From: Viscum album
Lineage: Eukaryota > Streptophyta > Magnoliopsida > Santalales > Viscaceae
Assembly (NCBI GenBank): GCA_963277665.1
Contig: OY728147.1
Coordinates: forward strand, 1,266,469,424 to 1,266,533,423
Direction of reading: 5' to 3'
DNA length: 64,000 bases
Of the stretch, positions 1-12,680 are shown piece after piece. Position 1 is the stretch's first letter. Every line of letters starts with the position of its first letter. Both the position numbers and the translations under genes were made by a program. A model generated the notes under the pieces. It made no database searches and was not told the origin of the DNA. It was given only the letters and a program-made list of their open reading frames with translations.

Positions 1-1832
1 TTTTTACTCCCACAATGAAGTTTAATATTAATAAATATAATTATTCCATATAATTGAATGATCATATTAAAATTTATATGTTTTCTATTTAATGAAATGT
101 TTTTTAATTCATCCAATATTTCTTATAGGCATAAAATAAGAACAAACTAATTTTTTAAGCAAAATATATTTATTTTTCAAAATATAAATTTTTCCGCCTT
201 TTAATGGAAGACGTGTTTTAAAACAAAAAATTGACATGTTTCAAAATTTTATTTGAAAAAAATAAAGACAAATTAATAATAATTTCAAAATTATCCTAGA
301 GTGAATTCTTGGTTTTTTCTCAAAAGATTAATCTTTTGATGAATATTGAAAATACTAATTTTTTTTTAAAACAGTATTTTCATTTAATGTATTTACAATT
401 TAAAATTGTGTTTTGTATTAGTTTAAAATTTTAATTAGTTAATTGTAATTTAATATAATACAATTATATATTTTTTAAAGGATATTATAAATGAATTTAT
501 TATAAATATATTTTGTGTTTTAAAAGTGTATTTTTCTGAAAATTTGTCTTCCATGGCGTTTTACGAGTTTTATTTTAAATGAAATTCTAAAGAATATATA
601 ATTTAAATTTTGAATAATGGATTAAGAATTTTAAAAGGTAGTTGATATTTTTATTTTATTTTTTCTCTAATTTTAATTGTAACCTTGGTAAATTTTGTTA
701 CCATATTAAAGAGTAGGTTGGGTAATTTAGGATAAAAACAAAAAAGATAAGTACTATAAAGTGACCCTTACACATGTAAAATATATGATTATAATGAGAT
801 CCTTAAAACCCTAAGATATAAATTAATTTGTTTAATATACTTTTTTCCAGGAAAATGACTTATATAATATTTAAATAAATTAATGTCGTCATCTTTGTCT
901 TCAATATCCCTTATATTTCCATATGGAGAAAAATGTAAGTTATGAATGAACATAAATGTAAAATTTTAACATAATAAATATATTTTCATGGAATAAATTT
1001 ATTTTTTACTTTTTGCGCCACTTATATGAGATTTTTATATTTATAATATTTTATTTAATAAATTTTTAAATATGACATGTTCGTGTTTTAAGTAATATAT
1101 CATTTTTCATAGAGAGTTACACAAAATTTATATTCAACAATAACTATTACAATGAAATATTTAAGATTTATCTTCTTCGTGGTAATTTACTTTTAATTTT
1201 ATTGAAGAAATATGTAAATTAAATAATTACACAATGTTGATATGGTAATTATTTTTTTAATAGAAATATCAAATAAATGCTGTCAAATTATAAAAATAAA
1301 AATAAACTAAGATAATTAATTTGATAAAAGAATTTAAAATAATAACATAAACTCATAGGGATATAATAAAATATATTTTTTCTTAGTTAACTTGTTATCA
1401 TGATATTTTTAAAAGTCCAAGTAATAAATAGTGTCAGAATTGACACAAATGATATTTTATCAAAATAATATTTTATTAAATTATTTAGAAATCATAATAT
1501 ATCTATAAAAATATAAAAAATTATATTATGGTACAAAAATATTATTAATTTTTCATTAATGGTCTAATTGATATCACATAAGTAAAAATTACAACCTTTT
1601 ATGATATAATTTTTTTTAATATAGTTAAAATTAAAATAGGTCAACTAATGGTTAATGAAATTGATATGATTTAAAATAATACCAAAACATATAGAAAATT
1701 TATTGGTTTCTGAGATTAAGATATTATATCTTATTATATTTGAATAATTTTTCTTTTGTGGGTATTTATATTTAGATTGAATTTATTATAAATTAATATT
1801 TTTTGAAATTTTGAAAGTTCCCCTCATCACAA

Positions 1833-1840
1833 TTACAAAA
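1833..1840 (+). promoter_or_regulatory. Decayed TATA box of element G 5' LTR
   Basis: TTACAAAA followed by GGGAAG occupies the position where the 3' LTR of the same element has an intact TATAAAA followed by GGGAAC (58384-58390). It is preceded by a C-rich stretch in both copies. Inference: this was the Pol II core promoter and has lost its consensus. Confidence 0.45.
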
Positions 1841-2184
1841 GGGAAGCACCTCCCTCACTTCATCACATCATTTTTAGCTTCCAAGATCGAAAATACCCTA
1901 CCAATTCTCTTCTAAATTTATCTTTATACATAATCAAGGTTTTATTATTCTAAAAATATCATCCCTAGTGTCCATTAGAGGATATCTAAAGGAAGTTCGC
2001 CAAAGAATAGGTAATCATCTTTACCGACTCATCCAATATATTTTACTATTCTATTTCCTCTTCATGTATTGATTTCATTATAAAGTATTAAATCCAGTGT
2101 AACCTATATTCTAATATGTTTTTATTATTATGGAATAATTGTGTTCCACTTTTTTCCATCCTATAAAAACCCAAAGCACAGCAT

Positions 2185-2425
2185 GTGTGTACATATGGAT
2201 TACCATCTCCACACCGTGATAAAATTTATTTTTCATCACCAATTTAAATGGATGGGAATAATGATTGGAATAGTAGATAAATATGATAATTATAACATTA
2301 TATTTTTCCTATAAAAAAATACCGTCCACATCCTTCCCCTTTCACCATTAAGGGAATGATGCCAACACTTCTACATATGTACGACCTGTTGTCTTCATGA
2401 TGTCATATGATTCATTTTTCATGAT
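2185..2425 (-). repeat. Two copies of the family leader motif in element G 5' LTR
   Basis: Read on the minus strand, about 2187-2240 and 2335-2425 each show the order ATCAC, GTGGAGA or GAAGACA, GGT(A/C), a CATATGTAC core, then CATTCCCTTAA and GGTGAAAGG in the second copy. This is the same motif found on the plus strand in A and C (see 44282). The spacing of about 160-190 bp is also shared. In transcription sense it lies downstream of the TATA box, so in the transcribed leader or R/U5 region (inference). Confidence 0.55.
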
Positions 2426-4108
2426 AACCATTAAATATTTATTAAAAAATGTGTAGAATTAATTTATATTATATATTACCTTAATATCATTTTGGAGATT
2501 ATGGAACTATATTTTATACACAAGAACTGGGACTTATAAGAAAAAACATGCATAGGAAAATGAAGTAGTTAAGACCCAAAAGAAGGATAATAATAAAATA
2601 TTATTAAAAAATGGTTGATTAAATAATATAATTGGATTATATATGATATAATAAATTTGAATATGATTATTTTTTAAATTTATATCATTATTTGAACCAT
2701 TATACAATATTTTTAGATACGTACGAAGGAAATCAGATCTATGGTAAGGGTTAATTTTCCAATATCATTATAATTCTAAATTTTGTTTATGTAAGTATCT
2801 ATTAAAGAATATTTATATTCCATGTTCATGTTTATTAAAAATTATTTCCAAAATATTTTTACTGTTTTTTTATTTTTTAAAATTTATTTTTACACATGTG
2901 TGAATTTTTACTAAACGTCTTGAAAAGAATCATTTTGTCATTTTCCAAATGAGGTTCATTGTGACTTTTACATGAAAAGTATGAAATGAATGTTTTTTTA
3001 TCTTATATGAAATGAATGGATTTATATACTATCATTATTACATAATTACATCAATCATACCTTATAATGTTATGTGTTTATTTCCTAATAAAATATATTC
3101 TTTTAAAATTTTGCATCATTTTATGAAAACAAATGTTTTCAAAATAGAAAGGATATTATACACAAGATTTATTTCAAGTGATATTTCAAAATTATTTTCC
3201 ATATAAGGAAACATTATTTGATGTTACTCATTTTTTCATATGGATATGAACCAATGATACCATTCTTATTCTTTCGATGAATCATTTTTTTTGATGGATT
3301 AATTCTTATGAATTTTATTTCTTTTCTATATGTTTTTTATGATGAAATGTTTATGAAAGCTAGATTTTTGTGGGTTGTGATTTTATTTATGTCCTTCTGG
3401 CACACATATGTATGGATTTAATTATGTGTTGTGTGGGACCTATATCTCCCTATAATTTATTTTGTAAGTATTTGCATCTCATTAGATAAATTAGAATGGA
3501 ATGACGAGTGAATTCAGTTCAGTGATACATTTATGGAATGGGAAGTTAACTGAGTTTAGTAACACAGGGCTTGAATGGGGAGTGAACATAATTTAGTAAA
3601 GGAATTATTATTAAATGATGGTCTTGTAATTGAGCCTTTAATAATATGGAAATTATTTTATATGCTTATGTGTATGACACAATTTCAGGTCTTATGATAC
3701 TCTATAATGGAATATGTTCTTTGATCCTTTATGAACTTATATGATTTATTCCATGAAATGATATAATGATCTTTGATATACATGATATGATTTTCAAATG
3801 TTTTTATACACATACAAGTTATTATTATGTTATAATTGATATCTCCATTTTTTACCCTTAATAAGAATCTGAATTCACCCTTTTCATATGTTTATTTTCC
3901 CCATGTTATAAAGAATGGTTTTAGGTCAGAATACTAAAAGGGATGATCTTTGTGTGAAATATTGAATATTTTTCACAAGACTAGAATTTTGTGTTCCAGG
4001 TTTCCAAAGTAACTAAATTAATATGGTCTTTGGGTGTGGGTTTATGTAATGTATGTAATGTTCTGAAAAAATTATGTAATATCCATGTATGTGAAGCTCA
4101 GGTCATTA

Positions 4109-5889
4109 TAACAACCCCATCTTTGTTCAAATCCCAAGAACATGATAGTGTTTAACAATAGAATAGGAATTCAAATCAACCACTAGCTTCATCGTCATAG
4201 AAACACTTCCATATTCAGAGAAAATAGACCAACCATGTCTTCTTAAAACCATCTAAACTTTACGATTTCAAAATCCCAATGAAATATCAGTTGAAGCTTT
4301 AGCATCATCAATAGTAATGAATACTTGAAAATATAATTTCAGTGATTGAGAGTCATCTCATCCTCAAATTTTTTTAATTATGGATTGAAAATAAACCCCA
4401 TTCAAATGGGATAGCATAGATGGAATCACAGTGGCAGGTTTGATCTTCCATAGGGAAAACGCAAGATTAGTTTCATTCATCAAGTGCATAGGTTTCAACA
4501 TGTTTCTTCTTCATTGGTATAGAATAGTGTCATCGTCCTCAGTATAATAATGTGAATTTTACCTAATTCATATGTGTGAGATTGTTCAGTACTCCTTTTA
4601 GCTTATTTGGTTAGCCTCAGATTCAACATATTCATATTCTTTGGCTGGGACGATCTAGATATAGAACCATTGATCCATTATCAAGATTCAATGGATTTCA
4701 TTAGATTCGAAAACAAAATCTTTAAATCTCATCTTCTTCGATATCACTTTGGGTTAAGATCTCTATTTCAAACAATATTTGGGTTTCCCTTTCGGTTACT
4801 TGTACAGAAATCTTCATATCTTACCAGCATTGATCTATGTTGGTGACTTACTAGCCTCATATTTGATTGTCTTAATAGCACAAAAAAGTTACTCATGTCC
4901 TAGCGTCATTTCATCCACTATATTCGGAATTCATGTTGTTGGATTCAATAGGTTTCTTAGGTATTTTTTATTATGACATGATCACCTTGGAGATCTTGGC
5001 GTTCGGTGGTCTCCTAGATTCTCTCAAATTTTTGGACTCATCTCTTTGGTAGTATAGAAATTAGATATGTAAATTCACATAGCTAAAAATATGGATAAGT
5101 GTGTTTCATCCTGTGAATTTTGAAATGTTAAAATATTGGGTATGCGGCCAATTACAAAAATCATCTTTGTAGCCACTTCAAAAAAAACCCTTATAAGGAT
5201 GCCTTGAAAGTTGAATATGTAAGTGGGAAAATAATTGATTACAAGAAAATTATAAATTTCCACAATAGAACTACTGCTGCATTCAAATAATTCATAATAA
5301 CACTGAATAAACATTAATCCACCAAAAAATTTATATAAATATAAGCATATATATTCATATATATATATATATAACTGTATACAAATATATATATATATAT
5401 ATATATAAATTAAAATTACCAAAGTAACTAATTTTAAAAAATAACAATAAAAATTGAATATATTCAAGATTAATTTAATGATTATATAATTAATTAAAAT
5501 CAAATGATGACACAAATTAATAAATAATTAATCTATAAATTATAGTTACTAATTATTACATATTAATTTAAATAAAATACAAATAAAATTAAGCATCAAT
5601 AATATATTTATTTAATTAAAAACAAAATCATTGACATAAATCAACGATAAATATTATTTATATATTAAAATATATTTCAATATTAAATAATAATCACATA
5701 ACTCAAATATAGAAAAAAATGAAAGTTTAACACAAAAACACTCAATTAAATTTAGAATCAATAAATTTATAAATTAAACAACCAAATGAAAAAAAATCCT
5801 TAATTTATGAGTAACATTTAAATTTAGGTGTTAAATACATATTAAATTCATGGAAAATGATGTAGAAAATGTATCTTTTAATGGCCGCA
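4109..5889. repeat. Element F, left copy of its terminal repeat (truncated)
   Basis: This 1.8-kb stretch aligns collinearly and in the same orientation with about 53476-55191. Shared landmarks are ACAACCCC then AAGAACATGAT at the start, AACCACTAG, TGTAGCCACTT, TGCATTCAAATAATTCATAA, and AATTTAATGGC at the end. It is best explained as the left LTR of element F. The right copy may extend further left than the similarity, so this copy is probably truncated at its junction with the end of the G LTR. Both copies carry traces of a shared minus-strand reading frame. Family and strand are unresolved. Confidence 0.6.
5357..5407. repeat. AT microsatellite
   Basis: Two (AT)n runs, 5357-5373 and 5385-5407, are separated by a short interruption. 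The minus-strand reading 5075-5515 with alternating Y and I residues is a by-product of this run and not a gene. The equivalent place in the right F copy (54690-54720) is also TATA-rich but shorter. Confidence 0.85.
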
Positions 5890-6495
5890 TCAAATTTCCC
5901 TAAAGTAAAGAAATTATTTGTCCTCAAGAAATCTTTAGTCACATTCAATAGTAGGAAATTAATATCAAAATGAAAAAGTTGAAATTATACTAGGAATTTA
6001 TTTTCATAATTATTTTCCCTCTAGAATTCTAACAAGAAGAAATTTTGAATTCCCTATCAAAAGAAATTTCTTCAGTGAAAATTTGGTTTCTATTTTACAA
6101 AAATTATTTTAATTGAAAATTTTAAAGATAGTTTACCAAGGATCAATTTTCAACCAACTAAAAGTTCGAACGTCTCTTTACCTCTAAGATAACATACTCA
6201 CATAATTTAATAATCCATAATTAATAGAATAACTATTGGATGAGGTGGAGTTAAAATTGATTGGTAGAATAAATAAATGACATATTAGTTTGATGAATAA
6301 GGAAAGAAAAGAATAAAAGAATGAGTTATAATAAGATTAGGGTTTTCATTTCATAATACTTTTAGATGGATATCTTAAAAATTAAATTCCAATTAAAATG
6401 TTCAAATTCAATTATTATTGTATAAAATCGTCCAAATTTATTACCAAAAATCCATTATTCAAGAGAGAAATAAAAATGATTTACCCAATCAAATC
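5890..6495. mobile_element. Element F interior, left part
   Basis: AT-rich sequence between the end of the left F repeat and the insertion site of element E. It continues at 49320 on the far side of E. No coding domain is recognised. If F is minus-strand, the TTTCCCT just right of 5889 (AGGGAAA on the minus strand) would be the polypurine tract beside its 3' LTR; that is a weak match. Confidence 0.4.
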
Positions 6496-6500
6496 CACGA
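6496..6500. repeat. Left target-site duplication of element E
   Basis: CACGA directly before the 5' LTR; the right copy is CACAA at 49315-49319. The one difference is a G-to-A change at a CG site, the kind of change seen throughout these elements. Confidence 0.7.
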
Positions 6501-8720
6501 TGTAACATCCCATTACCCTCTTTTAAGTATTTCTCATCCCTCTTTTGGTTTCCCATATTAGGGGGGAATTTTGGGACTTTCAAGGATGGGGATAATTTTC
6601 CTAGTAAAATAAGAAAATGTTAAAGGATGTATGATTTTTTTAATTAATGGATTCTTTTTATAATTGCGTCAATGGTTTTAGAGGGATATCCTTCAGTTTA
6701 GAGAGCTTCAGAGATGATTCAAGCATTTCCAATATTATTTGTTCTATGAACAGCCTATTGAAAACTTTCACATCATGAACTAGTTACTAGAAGTGAATTC
6801 TTTGTCAGGTATATGTTGTCAATTAGTTTAGATAATGAAAATTTTACAAGCTATGAAACTAGTACGCATTGTGAAATGGCCATAATCTGGATTTTTTACC
6901 TAAGTTGTTTCTTTTTATAGTGTATATGCATTGTGTGGATTTCACATCATGAACCTTGGATTCACATTGTGAGATTTGCATGGTATATATGTTTTTATTC
7001 ATTTAATGTCAAATTATTTTTAATTCAATGTTTAGTATTCTCTATCAAAAACGAGGAGTTATCCCATTTGATTTTTTGGATCTTTGCTCCTTATATATCA
7101 TTTCATTTCATGTTTGATCTTCATTGTATTTTTTCATCACTACATGTAAGAAATGTTTCTTCTTCTTCAATGAAATTGATCATGGTAGCTCCATTATTGA
7201 ATGTTTGTGGATCTATTGATCTTATAGTGACGTTATTATTGATCCTTTGAAGATGCATTGTGTGATCTTATCCTGGAGGTTAACCCTTGTGTTGGTTGTG
7301 GTGTAGTGTGTGAGTTCCTTGAAGTATGTGCTGTTTATATTCTCCCCATACTTCTCATCTTGTTAAAAATATTCAAAGATGTATAAATTATTTATAGGGC
7401 CTTCTGTTTTTTCATTTCATTCCTTCCTTGTTGGTGTATTCTGTTTCAGGTGTCTGTTACATGAGTTGAGGCAGTGTTTTCTATTTTTATCCTTTGTTGG
7501 ATGAAACTTGAATGCTCTCATTTTGATAAATTGTTTATAAATAAAAACAATTTGTTGATTATTTTTCAGTGCAAAAATGGGTTTTTTTTAATTTGGTTTT
7601 CCCCTTGTTTTTGTAAAATAAAATTTATTTTCAAAGAATTTTGAAATGGTCTTGTGATATGGTTTTCAAATATTGGTTTTTATTAAATGGTATGGAAAAC
7701 ATTTTACATGGAAAACCTAAGCTACTTAGGTGGAAGGTAATGTAATTGGCCATGTTTGTTCATACCGTTGGGGGGTTCACTCAGAGGGTGTTCCTATACT
7801 ATATAGGCTTGTTGTTCTAAGGACTCATCAGACATATTGGAAGGTTCACTTGTTGGGGTTTTTATCTTCTCTATATATTTGATTCATATGTAACGAGATT
7901 CAATGTGTGTGATCATCTATGTTTGGTACGAGTGTTCAAGAGAGACAGGAGAATAGTGATCCATAACATGATGTTAAATGAGCTTTTAGTTGGTATTGTA
8001 TTGGATTTGATATGATATGTGATTCATTATTTGAAATTCTTTATATATATGATATGATTAGAAACTATTATAACTTGATTGTTTGTAACTATAGAAATGG
8101 ATGAAATCATTTACCATCCTTTTGATATCAAATATTTTTAATTAATTATCATTAAATTTATTTATTAAAAGTAGATCATGTTTATATTGATATAAATTGT
8201 CAATTTATGGAACTCTTGGGTGGGATCCTACTGATCTTGTGTAGATCACTCCCTTCACAACAATTTGGTGGTGTGTAGACTCTGTTATGTCTTTCACTGT
8301 TGGGAAAGGCAAGGCACTGAAGAGAGGTGGTGTGGTTTTTATTAGATTATTTGGGTAGCTGGTGGAGAGAAAGTGGGAATTCATCTGTCTATCCCATGTA
8401 TTAACTATTTTTATTTTTGGGGTTTTTTGTTTGTGGTTGGACTTGTAACTTTTATTTCTTATCTCCATTTGTATTGTATCATTTCTACTATCTTATTTTA
8501 GTTATGGAATATATATTTACTATTTTTTACCTTTAATTTTTTTTATAATATATGTATATATGTTTTTTTTTCTGCTTCTAGTTACATGAAATGCATCCCT
8601 TGAGTTGTTTTTTGATGCCCAGTTTCTAGTCTTTATCTCTTGGGGATCGGTAACACCCTTCAGGTGTGTTGAATTTCAGTTCATCTTCCGATTTTGAGGG
8701 TAATACAGGTTGGTTCATCA
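6501..8720 (+). mobile_element. Element E, 5' LTR (Ty3/Gypsy)
   Basis: A 2220-bp LTR starting TGTAACATCCC and ending GGTTCATCA. It pairs with 47092-49314 (2223 bp). Matching blocks include GTATTTCTCAT near the start, the TCACATCATGAAC and GAGGAGTTATCC-like stretches, the TGGGTGGGATCC block at 8219/48810, and the shared end TTGGTTCATCA/TTGATTCATTA. It is directly followed by a tRNA-Met primer site. It contains no gene; readings such as 6933-7250 and 8205-8468 are chance frames. Orientation follows from the primer site and the downstream pol. Confidence 0.88.
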
Positions 8721-8724
8721 CATT

Positions 8725-8738
8725 TTGGTATCAAAGGT
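8725..8738 (+). other. Primer-binding site of element E
   Basis: TTGGTATCAAAGG lies four bases after the LTR end. It matches the usual plant gypsy site TGGTATCAGAGC, complementary to the 3' end of initiator tRNA-Met, with one or two changes. It fixes the LTR/interior boundary and the plus orientation. Confidence 0.85.
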
Positions 8739-8739
8739 T

Positions 8740-10080
8740 TGTTTATTGTCAAGATTACTTATCTTGGGATGTTTTTTAGACTTGTGGTAGGATTTTTAGA
8801 AAATTAGGTGTGGGTTTTAGGGAATTCTTAGTCATTTATTTCCATAACAAGACACAAGTTATCTTGGAATGTTGGGATGTGTGCCTCTGGTTTTAAGTTC
8901 ATGATCTTAATATTATTTTTTTCTTATGGTTCTCTAGTATAAACTAATATTATCATGTCACCTAATAATTTATTTTTTTTAGGGTGAAGGGATATTCCTC
9001 CATGAAATCATACATCTATTCATTAGGAGGGAGCAATGAATGATCCTCAAGGGAATCATCCTTTGGATTAGAATCTTATAGAGAGTATTGTGTGGGTAGT
9101 TCATGTTGTGGACCAAAATGTACCACATGTCCAAAATGCAATTGTTAAGGTACAAATTGGATCTGATGGGGGAATAGATCAATATTGATATTTCTTACAT
9201 GTGAAAACACCATCATTTCAGTGTACAAATGATCACCAAGAGGTATAAAACCTAGCTCGAAAAGATTCATCCAATAATATAATTTCTAGATACACTTGAG
9301 AATATCAAGGTGATGCACAAGACATCCAAATCAGGGGTTGCAGTAAGTGATAGTGGGATTCCATGATATAGAAGTATAAGAAAGTGGTATTGGACTAGAT
9401 TGATTTTAGGTAACTCTTCTTCCAAAAACAATTCTAGAGACTTTGATTGTGGAAATGCCCCTAGAGTTCCTCTCTTTATATTAGGGGGAGTGATTAGAGT
9501 CACTATACACCAATTAGGTCATGAATCCAGTCCATTTTTCTTTGGAGTTAGTGAATAATGACTAGATAAAATATCATAAGAACCCTCATGGTTTGTGATT
9601 AGAAATCAGATTTTAGGTATTCATGATGGATCTTTCTACCTATACAGAGATAGTAGATAGGGAAAATATGGAAGAGATAGATATGGACACCAGGGTTGGA
9701 TCTTATGGAAAATCTCTTCCACCCAATGGCATATTTAGTGGATTGTATAGAAAGAAGATAAAGTGGTATCATCATTTTATGGTTGGTAGAGGTGTTTCTC
9801 AGCATTAGACTTCATATTCTCCATCCTTAATAGAAATTATTTTTCCAATGACTTTTTATATGTGCAGAAAGGACAAGCACACTAATCATTTTTGTTCCAT
9901 GCCAATAATGTTGTGAAATGGTTGTGGATTTTATGACCATTTGTAGAGATTCTATCTAGAAATGCATATTTCTCATTATGGTTAGGGTTTGTCATCCCCA
10001 ATGGCTACTATGGTGTAATCAGATGCTTAAATGTCTACAGGCCTCTAGCCACAGGCTTCAGGAGTGTAGCCCATTCACAC
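8740..10080 (+). pseudogene. Element E gag remnant
   Basis: This should hold the leader and capsid-nucleocapsid (gag) gene of E, lying between primer site and protease. Decay is heavy: no long frame survives. The best trace is a cysteine/histidine cluster at about 9860-9925 (CRKDKHTNHFC), which looks like a broken CCHC zinc knuckle. Short frames at 8979-9182, 9267-9503 and 9599-9808 are not supported as genes. The assignment rests mainly on position. Confidence 0.5.
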
Positions 10081-10560
10081 TGTGGATGAGTTTCCGAATG
10101 TGGACGGTATTGGCACAGCGACATTTAGAGTTTCCATATTTGTTGCATCATTTATAAATACTAATTTATTTGATACCAGTACCTATCAATAATTTATTTC
10201 TTCACTTTTTTTAAAATACATAATCTTACAATGAAGATCATGCAATTTTTTATGGATTTAATACCACCAATTGGATGATGAATGTTCAAGTGTTTTGGTT
10301 TCCTTGATTTCTATCAATGACTATTGTGGCCTTAATCTAGAATTTCATTATTCTAAATTTGGTTCTATCAAAAGTCATCATCAGGATGGATTTTCATATC
10401 CCACATCATAGTGAGGTTGATTATTATCTATGGTGTGTCTCATTCCATGATACTGATGGGATCTCTCAAGATATTTCATCCCATAGATCTAGAATCTTTT
10501 ATCAACTGTTATAGTTGAGCATGATGATGTTTCTTCTCTTGTTAATCTTATTTAAATTTT
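10081..10560 (+). pseudogene. Element E protease remnant
   Basis: Translation across about 10110-10205 gives ATFRVSIFVASF, then LFDTSTYQ, a stop and FISSLF. This matches the gypsy aspartic protease core (LFDTGATHSFIS), with the Asp kept and the GATHS part damaged. At about 10560-10600 WDFPLVFLDELI corresponds to the FPDVFPEELPG linker between protease and reverse transcriptase. Stops and frame changes show it is dead. Confidence 0.7.
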
Positions 10561-11230
10561 TTGGGACTTTCCTTTAGTTTTTCTAGATGAATTGATACCC
10601 TATTTTCCTATGGAATCAGAAAAGATGAAATATATTGAGATTAATTTACATGATATAATGGAAAATGGGTTCATTCCTCCTAGTGTATCACCTTAGGTTG
10701 ACCTGGTTCTTTTTTCCAAGAAAAATGATGGTTCACTTCAATTGTATGTGGACTATAAGATGTTGAACCCATTGAATTTTAGGTATAAGTATCCTATTTC
10801 TCCTATGAATGGTTTTTTATCAGTTAAAGGGGAAAAGTGGTTTTTAAATACTGATATTTGTTTAGGTTATCATCAGCTAATGGTTCAGGAGTCTAATATT
10901 CATAAGATGGATTTTAAGATATGATATATCCATTATGAAAATCCTGTGGTGCCTCTTGGTGTTACTAACACTCCTACATTTTTTTAACTTCAATGAACCA
11001 AACATTCCATCTGTATCTCAACACTATTGTGATATTATTCATGAATGGTATTTCATTTTATTTGAGATTTGAGCTTTATCACAAGAACCATCTGAGTATG
11101 GTTTTGTAAATCTCAAGGATTCACCTTCTGTATATAAATATTTCAAAATATTGTTTTAGGATCATATAATTGAAGTTATTGAGGAATGTGATTTTTGAAC
11201 AATACTTATAAATTGTTCTTGTAGATTTAA
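10561..11230 (+). pseudogene. Element E reverse transcriptase remnant
   Basis: Clear Ty3/Gypsy RT. In order: GFIPPSVSP, a stop at the expected W, LFFSKKNDGSLQLYVDY, KYPISPM, FLNTDICLGYHQL, then after a stop HYENPVVPLGVTNTPTFF. The first catalytic Asp (in NTDICLGYHQ) is kept. The FIDD catalytic pair has become FMNG at about 11038-11049, so both of those aspartates are lost. A further conserved stretch (ELYHKNHLSMVL) follows. The uninterrupted part is 10742-10924. Known family role: copying element RNA into cDNA; this copy cannot work. Confidence 0.92.
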
Positions 11231-11830
11231 ATGTCTTCTTCTCATGGGAGGATCCACAAAATATATTTAATATTTAGAGTGTCCATGTTCTTGTTGGATA
11301 CTATTGACGGTTCATCAAGGTCATCTCGAAGTTGGATGAACCTCTGAATAATCTTTCCAGGAATGTGGTGAAATTCATATGGGATGAAAATTTTCAAAAT
11401 TCATTAGATAAACTGAAATGGATTATAACATGGACTCCAATCCTGGTCTTACCTGAGCCAGTTTGGGTTATATGGTGTATTGTGATGCGTACAATGTTGT
11501 TTTGGGTTACGTGATTATGCAGAATGATCATGGTGCGTCATATGGCTCTCATCAGCTTCATTATCATGAGAATAATTACCGCAGTCGTTATTTATATATT
11601 TTTGTAGTTATTCATGTTCTTAAATGTTTTCAACACTATCTCTTTAGATATAGCTTCACAGTCTTTTCTGACCATTAGATTCTAAATTATAACTTTTCTT
11701 AGAATGACTTGAATCATAAATAGAGGTATTGGGTGGAATACCTTTAGTATCTTAACTATGACATCGTCTACACCCTGGGGAAAGGGAATGTAATTGTAGA
11801 TGATCTTAATAGGAATGTTTTATCACAAGA
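11231..11830 (+). pseudogene. Element E RT connection and RNase H remnant
   Basis: 11332-11470 encodes DEPLNNLSRNVVKFIWDENF, the typical gypsy thumb/connection region (KPLT-LTKK-FVWDE). A frame shift near 11463 leads into RNase H: VYCDAYNVVLGYVIMQ with the catalytic Asp in YCDA (about 11478-11489), then HENNYRSRYL, VIHVLKCFQHYL and FTVFSDH. Beyond a stop, YTLGKGNVIVDDLNRN matches the HPGKANVVADALSRK end of the domain near 11770-11815. Several stops and at least one frameshift are present. Confidence 0.92.
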
Positions 11831-12446
11831 TATTTGGAAATTAAAGGAAGAGTGGAACCTTATGGAACTCTTTGCTTTGTTTCATCTAGATGCTTAAGGG
11901 GATGTTTCAGGTATGGTTCTGACCATTGTTCAGTTATCATCATCTATCCATGAGTATATTCTATAGAGTCAGTAGTAACATGATGATTTTATTAGAATTA
12001 GGGAAACCATGTATGTTGGGGAGATCTTTTTCAGTTGGTCTCTCTATTAAAATGGTATTCTCCCCTTTGGGAATCTATTTGTCGTCCCCATATCTATAAA
12101 GAGTTCAGTTTTGATTGAATTTCATGGATTTTCCGGGTTTATTCATCCAGAAACTATGAATATGTATTATGAAATGAGATGGTGATTATAGTGGTCTGGT
12201 ATAAATCACGACATTTTAGATTATGTATCCTATTGTTATACCTATCAACAGATAATGGTAATGCATATGAAACCCTCTAGTTTTCTCTATCCTCTTCTAG
12301 TTCCAATTTTGAAATTGGATAATTATTCCATGGAATTTATAGTTGGATTACCATAGAATACCCAAGGGATGAATGTTATCTGGGTGGTGATTGGTTGGTT
12401 GAAGAAATAAACTCATTTTATTACAATCATGGACACCACTAAAGTT
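11831..12446 (+). pseudogene. Element E integrase remnant, N-terminal half (split by element A)
   Basis: Reads through the zinc-binding region: GFIHPETMNMYYE, WSGINHDILDYV, YCYTYQQ (the HHCC site with the second Cys lost), then YSMEFIVGLP and MNVIWVVIGWLKK, THFI, which is the start of the catalytic core (MDFVTGLP, WVIVDRLTKSAHF). Coding stops at the insertion of element A and resumes at 46119. Stops are scattered throughout. Confidence 0.9.
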
Positions 12447-12451
12447 GAATA
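12447..12451. repeat. Left target-site duplication of element A
   Basis: GAATA precedes the A terminal repeat; GAGTA follows its other end at 46114-46118. One transition separates them. Joining the flanks restores the order of the E integrase, independent support for the insertion. Confidence 0.78.
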
Positions 12452-12680
12452 TGTAATGATCCCAACCCCAATAACATGTAGTTGGTGTATTACATTATTA
12501 CATTGGCATAAGATACAAGGAATTGAATCCCAAAAAACTGAATGGATTAGTATTATTGATAAACTAGATACAAACATGACTCCCATATTACTTTTTAAAA
12601 CTCAAATTCTAACATTTTTTCAAGAATATCATCATTTCCTCTCTCATATCTTTGAATATCATTCCTATTACACTTCCTAG
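12452..12680 (-). mobile_element. Element A, first 229 bp of its left LTR (cut off by element B)
   Basis: Starts TGTAATGATCCCAACCCC and matches the right LTR of A at 42334 on: TTGGCATAAGATA-AGGAAT-GAATCCCAAAA, then TGAATGG-TTAGTA, GGTAAACTAGATACA, CTCCCATATTA. The match stops where element B begins and resumes at 36004. The pieces sum to about 3794 bp, against 3780 bp for the right LTR. As A is minus-strand, this is the end of its 3' LTR. The last five bases are also the left TSD of B. Confidence 0.82.
12676..12680. repeat. Left target-site duplication of element B
   Basis: CCTAG, repeated exactly at 35999-36003 on the other side of B. Confidence 0.88.

Larger units (their letters stand above)
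1..4108 (+). mobile_element. Element G, 5' LTR (start cut off by window edge)
   Basis: This is the 5' LTR of the outermost Ty3/Gypsy element. It aligns by eye with the 3' LTR starting at 56900: an ATTCATC-AAT-TTTC block near 110-140 matches about 57255-57290, the C-rich pre-TATA stretch near 1815-1860 matches 58365-58400, and GATAC-rich sequence near 2715 matches about 59240. From this about 360 bp are missing left of the window. Its last 600 bp match, in reverse complement, the ends of the A and C LTRs: a TTTCCAAAGTAACTAAATTA block at about 3999 is followed by nearly the same distance to the LTR end (TCATTATAACA here, GTCATTACA in A). Total length would be about 4.4 kb. No coding sequence is seen; the small open frame at 3012-3206 looks like chance. 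Confidence 0.72.

Noticed and set aside
5075..5515. 146-codon minus-strand frame
   Set aside because: Half of it is an alternating Y/I stretch from the AT microsatellite; the rest lies in the F repeat with no match to a known protein.
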